A stretch of 5,374 bases of DNA from Gammaproteobacteria bacterium (GTDB lineage Bacteria; Pseudomonadota; Gammaproteobacteria; Steroidobacterales; Steroidobacteraceae): assembly GCA_030043215.1 (NCBI GenBank), contig JASHYG010000117.1, forward strand, positions 1 to 5,374, written 5' to 3'. The position numbers and the translations under genes are program-made. This document shows, piece by piece, positions 1 to 5,374 of this stretch (positions are counted from its first letter, which is position 1; each line of letters opens with the position of its first letter). The notes beneath the pieces were generated by a model. The model was not told the origin of the DNA. It was given only the letters and a program-made list of their open reading frames with translations, and searched no databases.

Positions 1-398
1 CTCGCGCTGCCACGGCCCGTGGCGCGAGCCGGCAGCGGACGATGATCCCCGTTCGGGCCGGGCGTGATGTGCAGCAGTCGAGTGGGTTCCTCGAGATGCA
101 CCCGATGCCATTCCCCCTTCGGGATGATGCACGCCTCACCGGGTCCCAGCTCGAGACGATCATTTGGCGAGGAGTCGATAGTGACGGACACTCGCCCGGA
201 GAGAATAAAGATGAGCTCGTCCCCGTCCGGGTGCAGCTCACCGTTGTGGGGCGGATCGCGCGTCATGTCCGCGACACCGACATACAGTCCATCCGGGTGC
301 GCGGGCGGGCCCCGCCGGTTCACGATCGTCGCCATCCGTAGATCGCGGCCGATCGCGATGGAGTGCCGCGACATATCAATACGCTCGATCGCGCTCAT
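1..398 (-). CDS. Small single-domain cupin protein, 3' end cut off by the window edge
   Basis: 132 codons are visible and the frame is still open at the left edge. The fold is shown by two cupin motifs. Motif 1 is around residues 51-68 (HNGELHPDGDE, then six residues and G68). Motif 2 is around residues 87-98 (GEACIIPKGEWH). Likely metal ligands are E54, H56, E61 and H98; the first histidine of the classic HxH pair is a glutamate, so the site would be E-x-H. Such proteins are usually small soluble metal-binding enzymes or sensors, and the substrate cannot be told. The start is the ATG at 398, with GGGGG at 403-407 as a ribosome site. An out-of-frame ATG at 402 meets a stop after eight codons. 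The gene lies 44 bases downstream of the AraC-family gene on the same strand, so co-transcription is likely. The reading is strong for the fold and open for the function. Confidence 0.85.
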   Translation of the reverse strand, partial: MSAIERIDMSRHSIAIGRDLRMATIVNRRGPPAHPDGLYVGVADMTRDPPHNGELHPDGDELIFILSGRVSVTIDSSPNDRLELGPGEACIIPKGEWHRVHLEEPTRLLHITPGPNGDHRPLPARATGRGSA

Positions 399-442
399 TC
401 ATCCCCCGTGTCCCCGATGCTAGGGTCGCGGCTCGACGAGCC

Positions 443-1294
443 TCATTGTTCCAGGGCTGCGAGCTCGTAGTCTTGTACGAATGGGAACTCGTCGGCGATC
501 CACTCCTTCGGCGTACATCCGGTAAGCGCCCGCCACTCCCGTGTCATGTGGGGCTGATCGTGATAGCCGGCCGCGGCTGCAAGGTCCGCAAGCGTACTGC
601 GCTCGCGCCTCAGGAGCGCGCAGGCTTTCTCGAAGCGGGCGATGCGTGCCAGCGTTCTCGGTGTCACCCCGATCTCCGCGCTGAATCGCCCGCTCAGGTG
701 GCGCCGACTCCAGCCGATCTCGCGAGCCAGATCTTCGATACGAGTGCTCCCCGCATCCGTCGCGATCTTGCGCCAAGCCCAATGCAGCTCGCCCGATGTG
801 ACGTCCCCCTTGAGCCCTCTTGCGAGGATTTCATCGAGGATGTCGAAGCGGTGCGACCAGGTTTTCGCCTCGCGCAAACGGCACTGCAGCTCCGCGTGGA
901 CACGGGCTCCCATCAAGTCTTCCAGGTGCAGAACTTGTCCGGCGAGAGCACCCGCGGGTGCACCGAGCAGCGCGCGCGTGCCCAGCGGATTCAACACCAA
1001 GTGCAGTCCTGCGGTCCTACCGCAGCTCTCGACGACCTCCGCATGATCGTGTAACCCTGCGACGAACGAGGTGAATGATCCAACGCCCGCTATGCGAAAC
1101 GGCTCGCCCAGTCCGACCATGAGGGTGACGTGCCGTGACGGCACTCCGCGCGTCGCCCCGAACGAGGCGCTGTCGATGCGGAAGCCTCCGTAGCGTGCAA
1201 TGAAGGGCCGCAGACGCGCGGCCGGCAGGCGCTGCGCGGTGTCAAAAGAAGGCCCGCTTGCGGCTCTGACTCGAACGAGAGCGGATGCGCCCAT
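443..1294 (-). CDS. AraC-family transcriptional regulator
   Basis: A 283-residue protein with the usual AraC layout. An N-terminal sensing domain (about residues 20-170) is followed by a C-terminal DNA-binding domain (about 183-268) with two helix-turn-helix units. The first HTH is IEDLAREIGWSRRHLSGRF (186-204) and the second is LADLAAAAGYHDQPHMTREW (235-254). It closes with the family signature GCTPKEW (259-265). The N-terminal part, with LRPFIARYGGF and PSRHVTLMVGLGEPF, resembles the effector domain of regulators that lack the classic AraC arabinose cupin; this is from memory. The start is the ATG at 1294. The same frame stays open far upstream, but that part lies antisense to the dehydrogenase gene and contains no AraC features, so it is not included. 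No strong ribosome site is seen, and a GGAG sits rather far upstream. Divergent from the dehydrogenase and upstream of the cupin gene, it probably controls both. The effector is unknown. Confidence 0.93.
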   Translation of the reverse strand: MGASALVRVRAASGPSFDTAQRLPAARLRPFIARYGGFRIDSASFGATRGVPSRHVTLMVGLGEPFRIAGVGSFTSFVAGLHDHAEVVESCGRTAGLHLVLNPLGTRALLGAPAGALAGQVLHLEDLMGARVHAELQCRLREAKTWSHRFDILDEILARGLKGDVTSGELHWAWRKIATDAGSTRIEDLAREIGWSRRHLSGRFSAEIGVTPRTLARIARFEKACALLRRERSTLADLAAAAGYHDQPHMTREWRALTGCTPKEWIADEFPFVQDYELAALEQ

Positions 1295-1329
1295 ACGCGA
1301 TTGTGAGCCTGCATTCTCCGTGGCGTCCT

Positions 1330-1349
1330 CGGCGATGGTAGCATCACCG
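1330..1349. promoter_or_regulatory. Imperfect 20-base dyad in the divergent intergenic region, candidate operator
   Basis: The sequence CGGCGATGGTAGCATCACCG is two arms, CGGcGATG and CATCaCCG, around a central GTAG. Seven of eight arm positions pair. It is 35 bases from the regulator start (1294) and 26 bases from the dehydrogenase start (1376), where a protein controlling both directions would bind. Weak -10-like hexamers fall inside it on both strands (TAGCAT at 1339-1344 on plus, TACCAT from 1340 to 1335 on minus), neither with a good -35. AraC-family proteins often bind direct repeats, so a dyad could also belong to another regulator or be chance. Confidence 0.4.
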
Positions 1350-1375
1350 CAGACGGTCTTACACGGAGCCAGCCG

Positions 1376-2299
1376 ATGTCGAGAGTCGCCTTCGTCGGGA
1401 TCGGCAAGATGGGGCTCGGCATGGCGGGGAGGCTCCTCGCCGCGGGGCACGATCTCACGGTCTTCAATCGGACGGCCGCGAAGGCGGGGCCGATCGTGCA
1501 GCTCGGCGCTCGGTCCGCCGCGAGTCCACGGGAAGCATGCGAGGGGGCCGAGGCGGTCTTCTCGATGACGGCGCACGATACGTCCTCGCGTTCCGTTTGG
1601 CTCGGGCCGGATGGGATTCTCGAAGCGAGCCTGGCGCCGGGCAGCTTTGCCGTCGAGTGCTCGACGCTCTCTCACGGTTGGGTGATGGAGCTCGCGGGCC
1701 AGGCTGCAGCACGAGGCCTGCGCTACATCGATGCACCCGTGACCGGGTTGCCTGACGACGCGGCGGCTGGCGCGCTCACCCTGCTCGTCGGCGCGTCGGC
1801 CGACGATCTGCAGGCCGCTCGCGGCCTGCTTGGCGCAATCTCGCACAGCGTGATTCATTTCGGACCGGTCGGCGCTGGGACCGCTTACAAGTTGATCATT
1901 AACCTCATCGGCGCCGTGCAAATCGCCTCGGCGGCGGAGGGATTGGCGCTCGCGGCGCGAGCTGGTCTCGACCCCAGGGTCGTGGCGGATGCCATCGCGG
2001 GGAGTCAGGCTGCGAGCCCCCAAGTCGTCCGCAACACCCGCCGTATGGTGGATGGCGACCACCATCGCGACGTAGTCTTCACGCCTGCGCTGCGGCTCAA
2101 GGACGTCGAGTACGGACTGCGACTTGCCGGCACACTCGATATCCGCGCCCCGTTCGGCGAGCTCGCGGCGGATATGCTGCGCCGACTGTGCGAGCTCGGG
2201 CTCGACGGGGAGAACGAGAGCACAATCATTCATATTTTCACGTCCGGCCGTGCGGTGCAGTATCGGCATTCGCCACAACAAACGGGGAAGGTGCCATGA
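1376..2299 (+). CDS. NAD(P)-dependent beta-hydroxyacid dehydrogenase (3-hydroxyisobutyrate dehydrogenase family)
   Basis: A 307-residue soluble oxidoreductase, near the family's usual 290-300. The N-terminal Rossmann fold starts at once with FVGIGKMGLGMAGRLLAAGH (6-25), the dinucleotide-binding GxGxMG. NR at 31-32 after the second strand is compatible with NADP preference, but this is not decisive. The substrate loop DAPVTGLPDDAAAGALTLLVGA (119-140) corresponds to the family DAPVSGG motif, with T and L replacing S and the second G. The catalytic segment GPVGAGTAYKLIINL carries K172 and N176. The all-helical C-terminal domain holds the conserved KD pair (242-243). Likely reaction: reversible oxidation of a small beta-hydroxyacid or reduction of a semialdehyde; the exact substrate is not predictable. 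GGAG at 1365-1368 is well placed for the ATG. About 20 residues at the end (FTSGRAVQYRHSPQQTGKVP) extend beyond the usual family end and run into the next gene's ribosome site. The gene diverges from the AraC-family gene. Confidence 0.92.
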   Translation: MSRVAFVGIGKMGLGMAGRLLAAGHDLTVFNRTAAKAGPIVQLGARSAASPREACEGAEAVFSMTAHDTSSRSVWLGPDGILEASLAPGSFAVECSTLSHGWVMELAGQAAARGLRYIDAPVTGLPDDAAAGALTLLVGASADDLQAARGLLGAISHSVIHFGPVGAGTAYKLIINLIGAVQIASAAEGLALAARAGLDPRVVADAIAGSQAASPQVVRNTRRMVDGDHHRDVVFTPALRLKDVEYGLRLAGTLDIRAPFGELAADMLRRLCELGLDGENESTIIHIFTSGRAVQYRHSPQQTGKVP

Positions 2300-2826
2300 A
2301 AAGCTCAGTCCGTATCGCGGCCACGCTCGCGGCAACACTCGCGGCCGCAGTTCTCGGCGCATGCGCCTCACACCCGCCTCTGCGGGACGTGTCGCTGCAG
2401 TGGAGGCCGAGCGCCGAGTTCAACGGCAGCATCGCGCAAGCTTCCCCACGCAAGCTGAGCTTCGAGACTTTCAAAGATGAGCGTCAGCGGCCCGAGCTCA
2501 TCGGGCAGAACGACGAGAATGCGACGCCGCGCACGGTGACCACTCAGGACAACGTGGGTACGTTCATCGCGATGCACATGCGTCAGATGTTCGATCGCAG
2601 CGGCCTGACGACTGTCGATGGCGGCGGCGATGTGGTCGTTTCCGGCGAAGTGCGGCAGTTCTTCGTCGAGGAGACCGGTACCTACAAGGCGAACGTGAGC
2701 CTGCATCTCTCAGCGCGCGACCGTGCCGGCACGGTACTCTGGGAGGGCGAGGTCTCCGGGTCGGCGTCGACTTTCGGCCGCTCCTACTCGATGGACCCAG
2801 GCTTTCGCGACGCTTTGGCGCGCTGA
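2296..2826 (+). CDS. Small predicted outer-membrane lipoprotein, function unknown, possibly C-terminally damaged
   Basis: A 176-residue protein with a lipoprotein signal peptide. MKSSVR is followed by an Ala/Leu-rich segment (about 8-20) and the lipobox LGAC, with C23 as the lipidated residue. A, not D, follows the cysteine, which favours outer-membrane sorting under the usual rule. The mature part looks like the YajG-type alpha/beta lipoproteins: KLSFETFKDERQRPELIG (53-70), a helix with MRQMFDRSGL (95-104), then alternating strands GDVVVSGEVRQFFVEETGTYKANVSLHLSARDRAGTVLWEGEVSGSAS (111-158). This resemblance is from memory. The protein stops soon after FGRSYSMDPGFRDALAR, where relatives normally carry a longer terminal helix. 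The ATG overlaps the dehydrogenase stop as ATGA, and GGGGAAGG at 2284-2291 is a good ribosome site, so translational coupling is likely. A longer upstream start in the same frame would lose the signal peptide and is rejected. The link between an envelope lipoprotein and a cytosolic dehydrogenase is unclear. Confidence 0.85.
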   Translation: MKSSVRIAATLAATLAAAVLGACASHPPLRDVSLQWRPSAEFNGSIAQASPRKLSFETFKDERQRPELIGQNDENATPRTVTTQDNVGTFIAMHMRQMFDRSGLTTVDGGGDVVVSGEVRQFFVEETGTYKANVSLHLSARDRAGTVLWEGEVSGSASTFGRSYSMDPGFRDALAR

Positions 2827-2903
2827 TTGAACTTAAGTCCCCGCAGGATGTCAAAATATCCGCGCCGCGGGCGCATGAGTGCCACGGAAGGGCGCGCCCC
2901 CGC

Positions 2904-2909
2904 TAGAAT
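2904..2909 (+). promoter_or_regulatory. Possible -10 element (TAGAAT) ahead of the DUF5658-type gene
   Basis: TAGAAT matches five of six positions of the sigma-70 -10 consensus and lies in the non-coding stretch after the lipoprotein. No recognisable -35 is found 16-18 bases upstream (about 2881-2888 is GC-rich), so the call is weak. If used, transcription would start around 2916, downstream of the GTG at 2879 that opens the longest reading frame. That would favour the starts at 2951 or 2981. Confidence 0.22.
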
Positions 2910-2980
2910 GGTGCATTGCAGGGGAACGGCTGGGCCAGCAGATCACGCCAGTGTCGGATTGGACGAATAGCGATCGAGCG

Positions 2981-3436
2981 ATGTGGGGTAGCGAGCGGCG
3001 CGGGGCGACGGACCGCCGCAGGCGCACGCTGCGCTCGCTGTTCACCGGTAGCTTCAATCCGCGCCGCCGCGGGCCGCGGCGAGTCCGGGACGGCAGCCTC
3101 ACCTCCACCGACTGGCACGAGTCACAGTGGCTGGCAATCGCGCTGGTGATCCTGCTCCTGTCGGTGGCGGACGCGGTGCTCACGCTGACGCTGGTTCAGC
3201 ATGGAGCGCTCGAGGCCAATCCCGTGATGGCGACGTTCCTCGCGCTGGACCCCGATGTCTTCGTCGCCTTCAAGATCGGATTGACGGCAGGAGGGGTCGT
3301 GCTCCTCACCCTGGTCGCGAAGGTGCGGGCCTTCGGCCGTCTCCCGGTGAGTGCCATTCTCTACATGGTGCTCGCCGCCTACGTCACACTGATCGCCTAC
3401 GAAGTGTGGCTACTGCGAACTATCGCAAATTCTTGA
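2981..3436 (+). CDS. Small three-helix inner-membrane protein, DUF5658 type
   Basis: 151 residues from the ATG at 2981. The N-terminal 48 residues are soluble and very basic (ERRGATDRRRRTLRSLFTGSFNPRRRGPRRVR), expected to face the cytoplasm. Three membrane segments follow. TM1 (about 50-72) contains the family-like SVADAVLTLTLVQHGALEANPVMA, with D64 and the ENP-type motif (E78, N80, P81) after it. TM2 is at about 95-113, with K98 near its start, and TM3 at about 121-144. This arrangement matches DUF5658 proteins as I remember them; no function is known. The frame is open from a GTG at 2879, with another GTG at 2951. I prefer 2981 because the protein then begins with the ER..DRR pattern and codon third positions become strongly GC only from there. 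No clear ribosome site supports any of the three. The stop codon lies inside TTGACA (3433-3438), a promoter-like hexamer ahead of sucA. Confidence 0.8.
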   Translation: MWGSERRGATDRRRRTLRSLFTGSFNPRRRGPRRVRDGSLTSTDWHESQWLAIALVILLLSVADAVLTLTLVQHGALEANPVMATFLALDPDVFVAFKIGLTAGGVVLLTLVAKVRAFGRLPVSAILYMVLAAYVTLIAYEVWLLRTIANS

Positions 3437-3467
3437 CATTTCCTCGCGGCCCGGCTTCCGCTAAACT
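3433..3467 (+). promoter_or_regulatory. Candidate sigma-70-like promoter for sucA
   Basis: A perfect -35 consensus TTGACA (3433-3438) overlaps the stop codon of the membrane-protein gene. A -10-like TAAACT (3462-3467, four of six matches) lies 28-33 bases before the sucA start. The gap between them is 23 bases, too long for a standard sigma-70 pair (16-19), so only one hexamer may be real, or another sigma factor or an activator may be involved. A 6-base inverted repeat, GCGGCC (3446-3451) and GGCCGC (3473-3478), brackets the -10, though such repeats arise easily in GC-rich DNA. A start near 3474 would leave a leader of about 20 bases. Confidence 0.35.
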
Positions 3468-3494
3468 GCTTCGGCCGCATCGAATGCTGTCCGC

Positions 3495-5374
3495 ATGCTT
3501 GAACCGACGCCCCTCTACGGCGGAAACGCCGCTTACCTCGAAGAGGTCCTCTACGAGCGATACCTGAGCGATCCGGCGAGCGTGCCGGCGCACTGGCGCG
3601 ACTATTTCGAGCGCCTCGCGCCGCACGTCGCGGGGGAGCGAGCGCGGGGGCCCGTTGAGGCCGCCGTCGCAGCCCGCGCCAGGGGGGCTCTCGGGACCGG
3701 GGCCGGCGGGGGGCAGGCCGGCGCTGCAGGCGCGGCCGATGTCGCAGGCGCCAAGCAGGCCGCCGTCTCGCGGCTCATCCAGATCTGGACCAACCGAGGC
3801 CATCTCCTCGCGAAGGTCGACCCGCTCGGGCTCATGGAGCGGCCCCGCCCACGACCGCTCGCGCTCGACTACTTCGGTCTCTCCGAGGCGGACCTCGACA
3901 CGGAGTTCTTCACCGGCAGCCGCACCGATGCCGTGCCGAAGCGCATGCGGCTGCGCGACATCCTCGCGCAGCTCGAGCGGATCTACGCGGGGCCCATCGG
4001 CGCCGAGTTCGCGCACGTGTCGAACTCCGACGAGCGGCTGTGGCTGCAGGACCAGTTCCAGGCTGGAAGGGTCCTGCACAGGCTCAGCACCGACGAGCGG
4101 CGCAACATTCTCTGGCAGCTGACGAGCGCCGAAGGGCTCGAGCGCTATCTGCACACGAAGTACGTCGGGCAGCGGCGCTTCTCGCTCGAGGGCGGCGATG
4201 CCTTCATCCCGCTGCTCGACGATCTGGTCCAGAAATGCGGCGTTGCGCACGTCGAGGAGATCATCATCGGCATGGCGCACCGCGGCCGGCTCAACGTGCT
4301 GGTCAATGTCCTTGGCAAGCCGCCCTCGTCGATCTTCTCGGAATTCGAGGGCAAGTACGATCTCGCGCACGAGCAGGGGTCGGGCGATGTGAAGTACCAC
4401 AAGGGCTTCTCGTCCGACTTGCGGACGCCCGCGGGCAACGTGCACGTCGCCCTCGCGTTCAATCCCTCGCACCTCGAGGTGGTGAACCCGGTGGTCGAGG
4501 GCTCGGTGCGCGCGCGGCAGGAGCGCCGCGGCGATGTGCGCGGCGAGCGCATCCTGCCGGTGCTCGTCCACGGCGATGCGGCGTTCGCCGGCCAGGGCGT
4601 CGTCATGGAGACGCTGCAGCTCTCGCAGGCCCGCGGGTTCTACACGGGGGGCACGCTGCACCTCATCATCAACAACCAGGTGGGCTTCACGATGTCCGAC
4701 CCGCGCGATGCGCGGTCGACCATCTACTGCAGCGACGTCGCGAAGATGCTGGAAGCGCCGATTTTCCACGTCAACGCCGACGATCCGGAGGCCGTGGTGT
4801 TCGCCGGGCGGCTCGCGCTCGAGTACCGCATGAAGTTCAACAAGGACGTGGTGATCGATCTCGTGTGCTACCGCCGCCACGGGCACAACGAGGCGGACGA
4901 GCCCGCGGCCACTCAGCCGGGGATGTATCGCGTCATCCGCGAGCATCCGACGGCCCGCAAGCTCTACGCGGATCGGCTCGTCGCGGAGGGCGTCGTATCG
5001 GAAGCCGACGTGACCGAGATGGCCGATCGCTACCGGCAGGGTCTCGACGAGGGGCGGCCCCAGGCGCGCGCCTCGCTCGGGATGATCGGCAACAAGTTCA
5101 CCGTGGACTGGGACAAGTACAAGCACGTCGACTGGAGCGAGCGGGTGACGACGAGCGTGCAGCCCGAGCGGCTCGCCGCGCTCGGTGCGCGCATTCTCGA
5201 GATCCCGCAGGGCTTCTCGCTGCACCCGCGCGTCGCGCAGGTGATGGCGAACCGCGCGAAGATGCTCGCCGGCGAGCTGCCGCTCGACTGGGGCTGCGCG
5301 GAGACCCTGGCCTATGCCGCGCTGCTCGAGGATGGCTTCTCCGTGCGCCTGTCGGGTCAGGACAGCGGCCGCGG
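3495..5374 (+). CDS. sucA: 2-oxoglutarate dehydrogenase E1 component, 3' end cut off by the window edge
   Basis: The first 626 residues of a protein usually 930-950 long. It is the thiamine-diphosphate-dependent E1 of the cytosolic 2-oxoglutarate dehydrogenase complex, which decarboxylates 2-oxoglutarate and passes the succinyl group to E2 lipoyl. The N-terminal arm YLEEVLYERYLSDPASVPAHWRDYF (14-38) is the conserved E2-binding segment. An Ala/Gly-rich linker (about 44-90) leads to RGHLLAKVDPLGL (101-113). Core motifs include GPIGAEFAHVS (166-176), RFSLEGGDAFIP (228-239), GMAHRGRLNVLVNVLGK (259-275, active-site H262) and GDVKYHKGFSSD (297-308, H302). HGDAAFAGQGVVMETL (359-374) and INNQVGFT (392-399) form the ThDP/Mg site, with D361 and N394. 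IDLVCYRRHGHNEADEP (454-470) is also present. The visible part ends in RLSGQDSGR, the start of the pyrimidine-binding domain. The ATG at 3495 gives the family N-terminus, but no good ribosome site precedes it. sucB and lpd would be expected downstream, outside this window. Confidence 0.97.
   Translation, partial: MLEPTPLYGGNAAYLEEVLYERYLSDPASVPAHWRDYFERLAPHVAGERARGPVEAAVAARARGALGTGAGGGQAGAAGAADVAGAKQAAVSRLIQIWTNRGHLLAKVDPLGLMERPRPRPLALDYFGLSEADLDTEFFTGSRTDAVPKRMRLRDILAQLERIYAGPIGAEFAHVSNSDERLWLQDQFQAGRVLHRLSTDERRNILWQLTSAEGLERYLHTKYVGQRRFSLEGGDAFIPLLDDLVQKCGVAHVEEIIIGMAHRGRLNVLVNVLGKPPSSIFSEFEGKYDLAHEQGSGDVKYHKGFSSDLRTPAGNVHVALAFNPSHLEVVNPVVEGSVRARQERRGDVRGERILPVLVHGDAAFAGQGVVMETLQLSQARGFYTGGTLHLIINNQVGFTMSDPRDARSTIYCSDVAKMLEAPIFHVNADDPEAVVFAGRLALEYRMKFNKDVVIDLVCYRRHGHNEADEPAATQPGMYRVIREHPTARKLYADRLVAEGVVSEADVTEMADRYRQGLDEGRPQARASLGMIGNKFTVDWDKYKHVDWSERVTTSVQPERLAALGARILEIPQGFSLHPRVAQVMANRAKMLAGELPLDWGCAETLAYAALLEDGFSVRLSGQDSGR

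Noticed and set aside
375..402. Eight-codon frame starting at ATG 402 on the minus strand, overlapping the cupin start
   Set aside because: It encodes no attenuator-like codon run and has no structure around it. It is probably a by-product of the ATGAATG sequence.
64..1074. Several plus-strand open frames opposite the cupin and AraC genes
   Set aside because: All are shadows of the minus-strand genes. None has a recognisable motif, and the cupin and AraC motifs define the true strand.
2188..2295. Longer N-terminus for the lipoprotein from an upstream ATG
   Set aside because: It would bury the lipobox signal peptide inside the protein and overlap the dehydrogenase by more than 100 bases. The ATG at 2296 has both a ribosome site and a signal sequence.
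1295..2371. Upstream extension of the AraC-family reading frame on the minus strand (open to 2371)
   Set aside because: It lies antisense to the whole well-supported dehydrogenase gene, has no recognisable domain, and reflects the scarcity of stops in GC-rich DNA. The regulator is complete from 1294.
2862..2874. GC hairpin GCGCC-GCG-GGCGC after the lipoprotein, considered as an intrinsic terminator
   Set aside because: The stem is only five pairs with a three-base loop and no T-run follows. Such repeats are common in GC-rich DNA.
2890..2899. Perfect palindrome GGGCGCGCCC
   Set aside because: A single 10-base GC palindrome with no second copy and no promoter geometry around it; expected by chance at this base composition.
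3420..5225. 601-codon open frame on the minus strand
   Set aside because: It is antisense to sucA, which matches its family motif by motif. The minus-strand product is rich in Arg, Val, Leu and His and has no domain.

Overview
The window is GC-rich bacterial chromosome with tightly packed genes. The E1 subunit of 2-oxoglutarate dehydrogenase (sucA) is close to the proteobacterial form. There is a lipobox lipoprotein, and a small DUF5658-type membrane protein lies directly upstream of sucA. Together these suggest a Gram-negative proteobacterium, most likely a high-GC gammaproteobacterium. That placement is inferred from remembered protein similarity, not from a search.

Left part (1-2826): two gene pairs diverge from a short intergenic region (1295-1375). 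Leftward on the minus strand are an AraC-family regulator (443-1294) and, 44 bases further on, a small cupin protein that runs off the left edge (398 to 1). Rightward are a beta-hydroxyacid dehydrogenase of the 3-hydroxyisobutyrate dehydrogenase family (1376-2299) and a small lipoprotein (2296-2826), whose start codon overlaps the dehydrogenase stop as ATGA. A 20-base imperfect dyad (1330-1349) in the divergent region is a plausible operator. The layout suggests a regulator controlling itself, a cupin and an oxidoreductase, but the substrate cannot be read from sequence.

Right part (2827-5374): a short non-coding stretch leads to a three-helix membrane protein with a very basic N-terminus (2981-3436). 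A 58-base gap with promoter-like elements follows, then the first 626 codons of sucA (3495 to the right edge). SucA is the thiamine-diphosphate-dependent E1 of the TCA-cycle 2-oxoglutarate dehydrogenase complex, and its gene is probably transcribed from its own promoter here.

I found no RNA genes, mobile elements, CRISPR arrays or convincing intrinsic terminators. I see no evidence for an entirely new system. The points most worth checking are the lipoprotein's apparently damaged C-terminus, the operator-like dyad, and the start and promoter arrangements around the DUF5658 gene and sucA.
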